Assembly: GCA_000507305.1 (NCBI GenBank)
Contig: DF239133.1
Coordinates: forward strand, 67,001-131,000
Direction: 5' to 3'
Length of the DNA stretch: 64,000 nucleotides
Source: Breviolum minutum Mf 1.05b.01
Lineage: Eukaryota; Sar; Dinophyceae; Suessiales; Symbiodiniaceae
Shown here: piece by piece, positions 50,365-61,871 of the stretch
Layout of the letters: the number at the start of each line of letters is the position of its first letter
Numbering within the stretch: the first letter of the stretch is position 1
Notes under the pieces: generated by a model
Databases searched by the model: none
Seen by the model: only the letters and a program-made list of their open reading frames with translations
Told to the model about the DNA's origin: nothing
Translations under genes and position numbers: made by a program

Positions 50365-53300
50365 GTGGCCTTGCAACAGAATGGCATGGCGATAGCTTAT
50401 GCCAGCAAAGACTTGCAGGTTCCGTAATTGGTTGGTTGGGTCTTTGGATTCCAGGCTTTAGCAATTTGATTGTGGTTGTTGTCCATGGACCTGGATTTGA
50501 TTTATATTCACTGAATAACCTTACCCTACTTTTCTCCAACACTCATCATTTTGAATCATTTTGACATATTCTGATCTCTTATTTTCATTTCTCACTTGTG
50601 TTTGTTGTTGTCAATGTAGTCTCACCCTCGCGACACACTTTCTGTCCAATCTTGTCTAAGGCCTTGACATTGCACTTCATTTTGGAAAAGACTTTGAAGT
50701 AGTATCACTATGTATCACCTCTTCGGGGTCAAAACATGGCTTTGTTTTTTTAACCTCGTGGACTGCCTCCAGCCTTTCCACATTGCCGTGACACGACGAA
50801 ACAAATTCTTCAGTTCATACTCATGTCATTTCAAGGCGAGTGATCGTGGGTGTTTTCATCATTTTTCCAGTGTGGTGGAAAAGTGCAAGTCCATGTCCAC
50901 CAAGTCTTTTTTTGCAAAAATGCGACGATCTTTGCTTGCGGAAGGCAGATCGCGATCTGTTGGAGATGGCCCTACGCAGGAATGGCGAAGCGTTGGAACT
51001 ACTCGAGTCCTTTCAAAGTGACGAGGACTGAAATCCAAAATCATCCAAAACCTATGCCATGCAGGTGTTGTTGGGAATCTAAGCCGAAGATCTAAGGGCT
51101 CATATTCTCATGAAGCTGTTAGTCGCTGGTTCACCCCTTGCAGAAGATGTCCTATTTGACCAGTATTGTTTCAGTTGTCCGTTGAAACCAACCGCCTTAG
51201 AAAACCTCTCAAACATGGTTGAACATAAATAGATCATAGGCATAGGTTTGTCCTGGATGTAGAGAATCTATCCTTGTAACTCTCTGTCCACTTCAATCAT
51301 CTTGATTCAAACATGATTAAAATCTGATCGTTCATTTCTTTTAGATAATTCAGATTCGTCAATCACCTACTATCATATCTACATTCTGCTCCTATAAGTT
51401 CCTGCTGGATTTTTGGGGAATCAACAGTTTTCTCTAGCGACACCTTTGCTTGCCGAGGGGGCTCGTCTCGTCGTGTGGCAGGAAGTGGTGCTGTGGGCTG
51501 TGCAAACATCGGGCACATGTTTGCGCTTTGCATCCCAAGAGTTACGAAAAGATCCTGATCTTTGTCTCGAGGCGCCGAAGCCATGTCTGGAAATTGGAAA
51601 CAGTGCAACGGGCGGCACTGGTTCCCAGAATTGTTGACCACCAAATTGAATTTTTGTACAATGAGGAACTTGTAGCAAATTGATCAAATAGCAAATGGCT
51701 TCAAGCGCGACAAATTGTTTGTCTTGAGATTGGATGAGATCAAAGTAGTTTCACTTGATGCCTTATTCCCACTTTGATTTCTTTTCTTGAAGATATCGTC
51801 ATGTTTTCTTCATTCTTGAAGATTGTCGTTGCTTTGGGCCTGTGGAGGCAGTGAAGCAGAAGTGGGAAGCCATCGAGCATCTCGAAGAGAAATTAGCGGT
51901 GAAAACTATAGAAGACTGAAAACAGCCTGGTTCTTTGGGTTGCGCTACCCTGTTTCATAGGTATGATGCATGATTAGATTCCGTTATAGGAATCCTTATT
52001 ACGTAGACAGAGGTATTTTTCGTTGCAAGTGCCGTAAGAATCCCGGGGGGCGTCATGGGGTGCTCAAACCACTTGTTTGAGGGGGTTTGGTGTTCTGACA
52101 GGGGAGTGAGGATTCTTAGAAGTCAAAAGTCTTGTTGCTGTTTGCCACACTCATTATCAGGAGTCCTGTCTGCAGAAGGCTCAGAAGAATCCCCACTCCC
52201 CAGATTTCAACATATTTTGGCACCATTGGAGGAGCATGGCAGCAGGTTTACCAAAAAGAACTGCAGCCAGGTACTGTGATCCGCAGCTCTATTCCGATTG
52301 GGACTTCATGAAAGAGGCAGCCGTCTGACAAACATGACTGTCCTTTCTGGAGATGTAGAGGAGAACGATATAACCTCCAACTAAGAGATGGCGGGGATTG
52401 GTCTCGAAACGATGTCAAGACAATGAGAACTCATGGGGAGCAACTGACAAATTTTGGTGATATTTTCAATGTGATATTTGAGATTGACCAAATGTCTATT
52501 ATTGATAAGAAATGGTGAAATAGAGATGTCAAATGTTTGAACAGTTGGGCACGTTCAAAATCGTTTGGAAATGCAGTGTTTTGGTCTTGTTTTGTCCCAA
52601 ACATGCCCATGCATCAATATAAGTCAACAATGTTGTGAGGCCATTCGCTCGAGCTGGCGATGTTTGTCATTTGCACATCCGGATCTCTGTAACGACAAAG
52701 AGGTGGTGCGCATTGCATTGAGGTGCCTCACCTCACCTAGAATCTGAGCCTGAGGGAATTGTGGAGAGATCAGGGAGATCACCCCCAAAGTGCCAAAGGT
52801 TGTACGGAAGATTTTGGCTTATTCGTTTCCGTGTTTTCCAGGTTGGTGAATTGAATAATTCATGGAGATCTTTTGCCGATTAACTCTTGTGTTGGTGTCC
52901 ATTCATAGATCCATGCAACATTCCCTTTAAATGTTCCACCTAATTGTGGCTGTTTCTTTCAATGCATGTGAACCCATTGTGGCTTTTGTAACCCATTGGT
53001 CGGTTTGTTGTTGTGCCCCGTTTTTTGGGTCGCTGTTTCTCTTGAAATCGTGATATCGAAAAGCGACAGGCAAAGCTGGCTTGCCATGGCCCAAGCACCA
53101 GCGTCCGTGCGGCAGCAGAAGGATTTGGTGGAAGAAGCTCTGCAGCGTGGTGCCTGGCAGGTGCCGAATCCAGAGATTGGACGAAGATGTTATTTATATT
53201 AATAGATAGATGTATATATGGCTTTGGGAAATTTATCTATGTTGAAAAATGATGAGGGATTAAAATGATTAGGATGGGAGGGAGGAAGGTCAGTTTAGCT

Positions 53301-55562
53301 GGAACATGGTGGAACTGGAAAGATTGATCCAGTGTATGTGTTTGATGACCAAAAGTTGTATACAAATAAAACATTCAAAATCTTCAACAGCTCCCAGCAC
53401 CACGCAACAAAGAACAATCATCTAAAGCAGAACACTACTTGGAATTCCATATTTGCGAATCGGTACAATGGAATTGTTTAGAGTTCCCCGGACCCGCAAA
53501 ATGTGTTGTCTCAAGGGATGATGCTCCTTACATACTTTTGTGATTCATATAGAGGTTTAGCATAATATGGGTATACTTTGAATCACCATGAAACAATGAT
53601 CAAGTAAAAAGCTGACACACACACACAATTTCGTGATATTTTGTCCCCAAGTTTTAAAAAGAGCTGTAACTTAAGCCTTGTCTATTCAGTTTATACAGGG
53701 GCTTATGCTACTTGGCTTTATGGGGATTATAGGACCTTAGGAAGCCATTATCAGGATTCCTATATTGAACCAACCAGTATCATGGAATGTCAAAAGGGTT
53801 TTGAACCTTGCTCATATCAGGTGCTGCTCCATGCAGATCCTGTCCTACAAGACGAATCTTTGCGCGAATTCAGCGTTGTTTGTTTTGTGTGTTGCCCCGT
53901 GTGAACCTCGCAGCATTGTTGGAAGCGAAGAACCATGGTGGTCCTAAACTCCAGTGACCCTACCAGGACTTGGAGAATCTCCGCATGTGCGCTGTCCAAA
54001 CTGCAGTTTCAATTAGGGGATGGTCAGCAACCCAACCAATCTTGAGTTTGATGATCATTCGGACTCCAAACCAAACTAATATATACTAATATGGCTTTGC
54101 CTGACTTTGCCTCAAAATTTATTGACCTCTAAAAATGAAAGACTAATCTGTGGTTCCAAACATTGGGCAATTTTTGTTTGTCAGATGTGACATGACCATG
54201 GCACACGGATGGCAAAGGACGATGATCTCGTATCACGTGCTTTGGAGAGCAGTGGTTTTGCGTTGAGTTGTGCCTCTCAACGACTTCGGGACCATGAAGA
54301 GTTGGTCCAAATGCTTAGTGCCAAGAAACAAGCGGCTCTGCCTTCCCAAAAATCCATAAAATTTCGAGGTTCAAAGTTTGATATCTTAAAAGAACTTAAC
54401 CACTGATAGTCACTGACCTAAAATGATCATACATACATTGCTGATTGGCAGATCATGGTCAGCTCATGCCCTGTTTGAAGGTCTTTCGTGCAGTGCGGGA
54501 TCAGCCTATGGCTTTGGAGTTTGGTCATCTCAGCAAACTCGAGACACGGAAAAGAACACGGTTGGTTGATGTTTTTCGTGGCTCAATTGGGTTCAAAATC
54601 CTTGATTTCAACATCAGAGGGTCGAGCGGTAAATTTAGTGAAGGATATTCAAATTGCTTGTCAGTCATCAACAAGGTAAATTGGATGGTGAATTTCGCTG
54701 TTCCAAGTGGTAAAAGGCAACATCGCTGGCTGGAAAAATCTAAAAGGATTGTAGATGCATGTCCTACTTGAAAAGAGGGACGGGATTTACATTTTTTGAG
54801 AAAAAAATTGATCATCATTTAAGGGGCAAGGCTGTGTTTTTCGAAAAAATCAACCAATTGAGGGACGCACAATTGTAATGTTGGATCTTCCAATGCTGGG
54901 TAGAAGCAGAAATGATGGTTTACTAATTTTGTGGATTCAAAGTGAATCCAATGAACTTGACATTGTGAATGTTCAAGATTTTGAACAAGTCTTTCTTATT
55001 CCATGTTGTCATCAAAAAAACTTGTATATTGGACATATGATGACATGTGTAAAATATGTAGTAGAACAAGGCGTTGTTTCTTTCCTTTGTTGTTGCATGT
55101 TGCAAGGTGTTATTTTGTTTTGCCTTACATTGGTGCACCCTTAAGCCATGCTTGACCCAAAAGGGAGTAGTATCTACAATTTCCTAAGGCACGCCTCCGA
55201 GCGGCTGAAAGATCGCGAGGCCAATTGATGTGACTTCCAGAGATGAAGGAATACGAATCCATGTTATGTGCACTCATGATATGCAACTATCAAACATAAT
55301 GGTTTTCATTAAGTTTTCTACCGATTTCTCTATGTTGAGCTCTTGTTTCTGCTGCGCCTTTCGTCGTTGTGTCTTCTGCGACGTTTGTGAGGACTTGGTG
55401 TTCCCAGCCGTGCAAATGGATCGTTGCGCACTGGAACATGCAACAACACGACTTCGAGGACCAAACCCAAACCCCCTAGCTCAGCTTCCTCCTGGTGACC
55501 AACGAGAACCAGCCCCAAAAAATGGTCAAATTCACTTCAAATTCACCCATCGATTTATTTAA
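50365..55562 (+). CDS. Tandem DUF4116-repeat protein, about one repeat per exon
   Basis: Exons: 50365-50418 (VALQQNGMAIAYASKDLQ); 50945-51025 (DRDLLEMALRRNGEALELLE, next bases GACTGA); 51482-51571 (EVVLWAVQTSGTCLRFASQE, GC donor); 52640-52722 (CLSFAHPDLCNDKEVVRIAL); 53070-53160 (SVRQQKDLVEEALQRGAW), joined through a split AGG; 53821 to about 53874 (VLLHADPVLQDESLREF); 54218-54304 (DDLVSRALESSGFALSCASQ); 54481-54543 (VFRAVRDQPMALEFGHLSKL); last exon 55392-55562 (LVFPAVQMDRCALEHATTRL, then a Pro/Gln-rich tail, TAA). Joined end to end they give the DUF4116 pattern (D)xEVVLxAVxxNGxALxFAxxxLRxD about eight times. DUF4116 is a helical repeat of unknown function common in protists and some bacteria. 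One repeat half between 53874 and 54218 is missing, perhaps including 53900-53954. Confidence 0.87.
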
Positions 55563-58500
55563 CGGAGATGAGGAGAAGATTCGCACATTCTGAGAAGATT
55601 TGCAGTTTGAAAAATCGCAATGCAGGAGAATTTGCTTTCGTCATGCGCTGTGTCGAAAGAACCTTTGCTGCAGTCAGCATCCATTGGATGAATACACAAC
55701 GTACATGCGCCGCAAAATAGCTCAGTTTGCTAAATGTTCATGGCCCATGACCCAAGTGCCAAACTGCCCTTGGTGTGCATGAGGCAATGGGATGGCAGCA
55801 GAGTTTGCCTCTGAAGAGTTGCGAGCAACTTGGCTTCATAAAGATCACAAAGCTTGAGACAAGATCAGTAGATTCCAATTTCAGTATAGTTTCACCCAAA
55901 TTTGCAGCCAGTTCCCCATGTCGCAAAGACATTTTTCTGTTGTTTTCACGCTTTGACTTGGAGTGCTGAGGCGAATGATGAGATTATGACAGCTGCGGTC
56001 AGTTGGGTGCCAAGTTCTTCCAGAATCCTGCGAGTTGGGTGTGTCTCAACATTCGGGGACCTACGCAACCCTGCTAGTGGCATACCAAAACTCATCAATT
56101 TGACGTGAAAATTTGGAAGGTTCCGAATCTTGAGACATCTGCCAGTTGTCAGTGAAATATATGGAAAATATATTGCAAGCTGATTTGCCCTGAGAACAAG
56201 ACTGGCGAGCAGTGAATTTTGCGCCTCCAAGTTTGCAAAGCAACTTGCAAAGCAAGCAAACGTAGTCAGGGTTTGTAAGACCTTTTGGGTTTGCATTCTT
56301 CCTTGCAACTTGAGCATGTCAGCCTACTGTTACTGGTTTGAGTCTAGTCTTACTGTGCGGGGCGTGTGCCTTGAATAGTAAATCACCAACCTGAACTTCT
56401 ACATGAAAAAATGAAGAATTTTGCTTCAAACATGTGGTTTGTCCCCACTCTGGCTCTACAGGTTTAGCCTGTCTTAATTCAGATTTTGAGAAGGTCCAAA
56501 GTAGCTCGAGGGGCCTGATCCGGATGCCAAATGACCTTAACATGAGTCGCCTTGCAGACTTGTTTTCCTCAATACAATATAAGATATTGTATATAAGATA
56601 TTGTATATAAGATCAATATAAGATCAATATATATATATACATCAATATATCATATCATTGCGTTTGTCTGTAAATATATGTACGGGTGCCGTATGATTAT
56701 ATATTTGCACACAGTTTCCACATTACATATATCAAATTGTTGTTATCTCCATGTTGGGATAGTTTGGCCGATGCCCGCTTGGAAATGAGTAGATTTATAG
56801 ATTATAAATAAATTGGTTTGCAACCATAAGCCCTATTATTTGCAAACCTGCAAAAGATAAGCCGATCTGTCTGGTTTGTGCCAAACTCAGCTTTCTGACC
56901 CAAAGATTCCAGACTCGGACTTGCCAAAGGCAATGTGTACCGTGTCACCCGATGCCAGAGATGCATGCAGAAAACGATGATGATAATGAGGATGTGGTGA
57001 TCCTTTGTTTACTATCAAAGACTCTGTGACGCGCTTTTCCTGTTGCCAGCTACGACAGCCCCTTGGACGGGAGTTCATCAAGCTGGTGTCACTCTCAGTG
57101 GGGTGAGCCCTTCAATGATTTGCCAGATTTATTTAAGTGCCCAAAACATGGTTGATCATCCTGCACCAGTTGATGAGGAGTTGATCCGTTTTATTTCGGC
57201 CATCAACTGAACCCAGTTGTAGAAGGATTGCAATTGATTGCAATAAACCACCCTAGAATAGCCATACAAACCAAAGCAGTGTAGTGGAATGTCACCGGTG
57301 AAATTGCCCGAAAGAAGCAGAGACTTCAGATTTGGATGCCAGTATGTTCCACTTTGGGTTTGCAAAAGGAGCAATTTCAGTTGTTGGTATTCAAGTTCGA
57401 TTGGTTCAATTGCCTGTCGTCTTTCAGGGTAAGTACAGGGTACAGCATACTTACCTCCCTATCTTCGCTATCTTGCTCCGTTTTCTGGGCGACCAAGGCG
57501 ATCCAGCAGAAAGAAGTTGGATGCAAGCTACGGTCCCGCGGGTTGAGTGAATGTTGCTGAGGGGATACATCTATAGAATTCTAATACGAATCTCTATGAA
57601 GCATGATTGTTACAGGAAGGGGGCTGCTAGTCAAAGGAATGCTCCCTCGAGGTCGCAGCCCTACAAGCCCTTCATCAAGCCACTTTCATGTGTTTGTTTC
57701 TTGCAGGGAATATCTTTTGCGTGGACTCCATAATATGGTGATGTGTGCATGTTTGAAATTGTTGTGGAACAGTTGCCTTACAATTCTGATAGGTACTCAG
57801 TGTCAGTGTTTCTTACATCCAAGTCAAAAATACTCCCCGGTGTTTTGGCCCGGCAGATTTTGGCGTTTGGAGCAAATCCTTCAGTGGCAGTGCTTCCAAT
57901 CCAAAGGCTGTTCGGTGGGGTGAGATACGGCCCATCCAAGTGTGTCCAAGACAAACAAAAAAAGTTGCTACATTTGCTACCTAGTGACTTTGCTGGGGCA
58001 ATTGACAAGGATGCTAGTGACGTGAGCAACTTGGAATCTTTTGTGATTTTGTTCTTGGCAAGTGGAGGTTGCAGGTTTTCTTTGAAAACCTGGTAAGATC
58101 TGCTATGTCTAGAAACTGTACGTTGATTCATGTTGATTCATTTGGCTCAAAAGGGAGATCGTTGAATAGTGACAGGGTTCGTCACTGCCTGCTCCTAAGA
58201 AATCGGATACCAGCATTTATCCTTCAGTGCATTCTCGGCTTGGGATGTTATGAACAGTTTCGCAGTTGAACGGTTCTTCTGTCACACAAGTCGTGTGTGT
58301 TGACTGTTTTGAGTTTGAGCTAGCTGGTACAGCCTATTTGAGCGGAAGTCCCGATTCGAAGGGAATTGTCACAATACGACTAGAAATAGGCTCAACATGG
58401 CTCAACCATCAACCTTGACCATCAACCAATATATTAAGGTAGCTATATCTCAACTACAATGCCAGTTGACCCAGCTTCACTACTCTTCACTTCAGGCTAT

Positions 58501-59981
58501 GACGAAGCAGGGATGGATTCGGCGAGCACTCTCCAATGTGACCTCCAAAAGCCCGGCCGCTGAGAGCCATGAAAACCAATACAAAGGAACACAGACAAAA
58601 AGATAGGTTGGAAAATACATTTGAAAGCAAAAGATATATATATATGATATATGATATGTTATAATATACATGGATGTAGAAAAAATACTATTGATGTATG
58701 ATGATATTTGAAATGCATGAAAGACTGAAACAAGTTTGTTGACAATGTAGAAAGCCATATGAAAAATCATAGCAATAGAAACTGAAATCCCTATATTCGT
58801 TGTTTATTGCTTTTTTGTTTCTTTCATTCATTTGTAAAACCGCGCAGAAAAGGTGACATAGTTACATACGAACATGGAGTTTGTTTTTCGCAATAGACTC
58901 CATATGGCCTTTTCGCTAAGGCAGAAAAAGGAGTCAAAGCAACTGCACTGATTTGGAGGAGGAGTTATCAGAGGCCAATGCAGCAAATATGTTTGTTTGA
59001 ACAAACAGTCACCAAAAAACAACATGCCAGAACTTGGAAACAACACCATGACAGCAATAACATATTTGAACTTTTGAACCATTTTTTTCCGATGATATTC
59101 CTATCATTTCGTTGATTTTCGTATGATTTTCAACATTGTAACATTGCCAGGAATTCCCAGCTTCGTTGAGTCTTGTTTGAGTCTCCTTCCAGCGAAAGGT
59201 GGTACCTCCAATGCCAACTGAAAAGTCCACGGCGTCGACGGCACTCTTCACGCAGGATGGAAACAAAACAGATGAGAAAATGTCGGTGGAACAATTTGGG
59301 AACAAGAGTCTGGTTGGAATGTGGGCATACTTCTGGAATAAAGATATATGATATACAATTGATATCAATTGATGTGATAGTTTAAATGTATGATATAGGA
59401 TGGCAATTGGAACAATATGAGATGGTTGTGAATGTGAGCTGCAATGCTTTCAGTACTACATCTCGCAAACTTCCCTGAGCATCACCCCAAATCTCAATAA
59501 ATATGTCATCCACAGTATGAGAAACTTAAAGAAACTACAGTACGAAAGTTGAGCAACGGGTGCATTGCTCAGACCATTGCTTCAAGTGTTGCGGGTTGGT
59601 GGTTCGGAGGAGAGTGAATGGGTTGGGGCTACCCAGAATGATAGTTCATTGCTTCCCACACTTGGGAGAGGCATTTTTGTGGTTCCCATATATCGCTGCA
59701 ACTGATTCTTTCTCGTTCTGCAAAATGGAAGGACCCTATGAAAGTTCCTTGCATGGGTGGTTGCGTGGAGCTTCAGGAACATAGCCGCTCGGATGGAAAC
59801 AGATTGCGAATCTCTTGTTACTTGCAGCGGCAAGACCAAGTTCCGATTCTTTAAGATAGAAAAAACAGGCGTCAAAACATGACGCTGGAGATCGTTGGGA
59901 AAATGTTGGGAAAATATGAAGAATGGCACTGCGGCACACCGTGTCTACCATGTCTTTGTCCAGCGGTCGGGTCTTTGGCAG
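55563..59981. other. Exon-poor stretch with undecided coding pieces
   Basis: No gene can be fixed. Exon-like pieces are: 57000-57110 (open in two + frames, SVTRFSCCQLRQPLGREF); 57330-57427, ending at a strong GGTAAGT donor; 57743-58096, open on both strands; 58495-58605 (KQGWIRRALSNVTSKSPAAE, stop at 58603-58605); 59211-59351 (STASTALFTQDGNKTDEK); 59575-59700 (VLRVGGSEESEWVGATQ). They may belong to one or two genes running towards the exon at 59982, but no two could be joined in phase. The rest is AT-rich, with a tandem repeat at 56579-56628. Confidence 0.35.
56579..56628. repeat. AT-rich compound tandem repeat
   Basis: Two perfect head-to-tail copies of ATAAGATATTGTAT (56579-56592, 56593-56606) run directly into two perfect copies of ATAAGATCAAT (56607-56617, 56618-56628), followed by a short (AT)n run. 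The shared ATAAGAT start suggests one unit grew from the other by slippage. The region is intergenic or intronic. Confidence 0.9.
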
Positions 59982-60083
59982 GTTTTGGGGGCACTGCTTG
60001 GCATTCTGAATCAAACTGAATCATTCAACGTACATCTTATTGCGAGTCATGACTACACATTGAACCAATTCGAGTTGCATCAG
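59982..60083 (+). CDS. Exon with a histidine-acid-phosphatase-like HD motif (gene incomplete)
   Basis: The exon lies between TTTGGCAG and CAG|GTAAGC, open in phase 0 for 34 codons. It reads LGALLGILNQTESFNVHLIA, then SHDYTLNQFELHQ. Histidine acid phosphatases have a helix L..ll..l followed by a strand and the catalytic pair in (S/A)HDTTL, and SHDYTL fits this. No RHGxRxP nucleophile exon was found upstream, so the assignment rests on one motif. Possible following exons are 60525 onward (VLFEPSEEEIFAEPQGC), 61499-61564 (VESLAALRKEWMLGSSQKRD) and about 61780-61868 (VVVKVEMNSRSRNLDMTSGS). They are protein-like but do not clearly belong to this family. Confidence 0.42.
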
Positions 60084-60524
60084 GTAAGCACTTGTTGCCT
60101 GAAGAAGTAGCATCTTGGCCTGCAAGATTCACTTCAAAGTTAAGAATGCTACCCCTGATGGGTCCCCCCGAAGTCCAGTGGTCACTAGCTACGGTTCAGA
60201 CATTGGTCAATTCATGGGAATTTCAGGGAGATATTTGGTGACCTAGTTAGCAGAAGTTTGTTCATCAAATGTGTCAACCATCCTCCGTTAATCCAATATA
60301 GTCATTGAAATGCCATAGTTCCGGACCTACAACTATGGTTTGTCCATTGCTATCATAGATAACATGATGCATGTTATGTTAGTTTATCTTCTGTACTCCC
60401 AAGATCTTCAAGTCTAAGAAACAAATCCATCATGAATGGATTGATCATGATTGATGTATTTCCATGGTATTTCCTATTTCAAAATCACTCCAATTTGAGC
60501 ACGACATCTTCGTCCAACGGAAAG

Positions 60525-61871
60525 GTGCTCTTCGAGCCCTCAGAGGAAGAGATTTTTGCAGAGCCGCAAGGCTGCCTGACCGGATGAGAAATTCTTAGGA
60601 ACTTTCATTGTGGATGGATCTGTTGAATTGGGATTCTTCCAGAATGTCACAAACAAACTGTGTGTTGGGAGTAAAATCCTCCGAAAATTACCTAAGGATT
60701 GAGCTTGGTGAAATGTTACAATTTACCCAGACTATATCACAGGCAAGAGTGGATAATATTACCTGCAGTTAATAGTAACCAAATAGTTTATACTTCCCTG
60801 ATTTCTGACTGTTAAGCAGTGATCCTAAGTTCCCGGGATATCGGATATGATGTCCACTGTGGTGTTGCCTGTCTTTTCCCACGTTGCACCGTTGATCAGC
60901 TCGGCACGGCTCACGGCTGATCTTCCTGAATACGCCGCTCTCACAGAGCGAGGCGGAGTTCGAAAACGAAGGGTTTAGACTCAAGATGATACCAAAATGA
61001 GCCAATGCTTTGGACCTGGAATTCCAACTTATTGAAACATTTTGAAACAAGTTTAGCTCCATTGAGCTAGATACCATGTGAAGAGGGAGGTCATGCAATT
61101 GTGACCTATGGAATCAATCAATGGAATATTGGTGGTCAAGGGTCCAAGGTTTACTATATTTTGCTGTACATAATTTGCTATGCTAACAGTACTAACATAT
61201 GCCAGGAAACCTCATAAATGGGATGATCGATTGGGGACATGCTTAGGATGGTATCTGACTGACATGAATTAATAAATTTTGAATTTCATATTAGGAGAAT
61301 CTGGACCCAACCGGGTTGTGCTGAGCTGTCGTTGTGGCCGCATCTTCGTAATCGATAGTTTCACATTCTGAATCATTCTGATGTTTCATGAATATGGTTC
61401 CCATGTTTCTGCTGAAATTGAGCATGAAACCTCAACAAACTTACAAGAATTATCCTTTTCCAGAACATCCATTTTCAGATTTCGTCTCCCATGCCCAGGT
61501 GGAGTCTTTGGCCGCCTTGCGAAAGGAGTGGATGTTGGGAAGCTCACAAAAACGGGACATCATTGATGGTTGGTTGATGTTTCATGGATGGATTGATATC
61601 TATAATATATATATATATACATATATATTTATAGTTATATAAACACCCCAACTAACCGCCTAAGCTCCCACAAGTCTCTCAGAAATTGCGCAAATTACCC
61701 ATGGCATAAACTACCAGATAAACGGGATATAAACAGGATAGCCAGTTCACCTGCCTTCCATCCTCAGTTTGTTTCCAAGGCGTCGTGGTAAAGGTCGAGA
61801 TGAACTCCCGGAGTCGAAATCTCGACATGACCAGCGGTAGTGATGCGGTCCTCAATGACCAAAGTTTTTGA
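60525..61871 (+). CDS. Candidate exons of an unidentified gene
   Basis: Three pieces look coding on +. 60525 to about 60581 follows GGAAAG and reads VLFEPSEEEIFAEPQGCLTG. 61499-61564 follows CCCAG, reads VESLAALRKEWMLGSSQKRD and precedes GATGGT, a possible GA donor. About 61780-61868 follows CCAAG, reads VVVKVEMNSRSRNLDMTSGS and ends at a TGA (61869-61871). They are G+C richer than their surroundings and follow the exon at 59982 in order. The joins are not proven. Confidence 0.38.
61595..61641. repeat. (TA)n simple repeat tract
   Basis: A run of alternating T and A with minor breaks, probably inside an intron. Similar but shorter AT or TG/CA tracts occur at about 10.8 k, 11.09 k, 35.78 k, 42.27 k, 53.62 k and 58.64 k; they are ordinary microsatellites. 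Confidence 0.7.

Noticed and set aside
51600..52600. Several short exon-like pieces (for example near 51.85 and 52.18 kb)
   Set aside because: They lie inside one intron of the DUF4116 gene: exons 51482-51571 and 52640-52722 join directly in phase and complete one repeat.
57156..57374. - strand peptide NLKSLLLSGNFTGDIP resembling a plant leucine-rich repeat
   Set aside because: Only one repeat-like word, no neighbouring repeats in register, and the + strand of the same DNA is equally open. Most likely coincidence.
58135..58160. CATTTGGCTCAAAAGG, reminiscent of the end of the dinoflagellate spliced leader
   Set aside because: Only part of the leader-like core is present, with a missing base and a wrong 3' end; no tandem relic and no gene start beside it.
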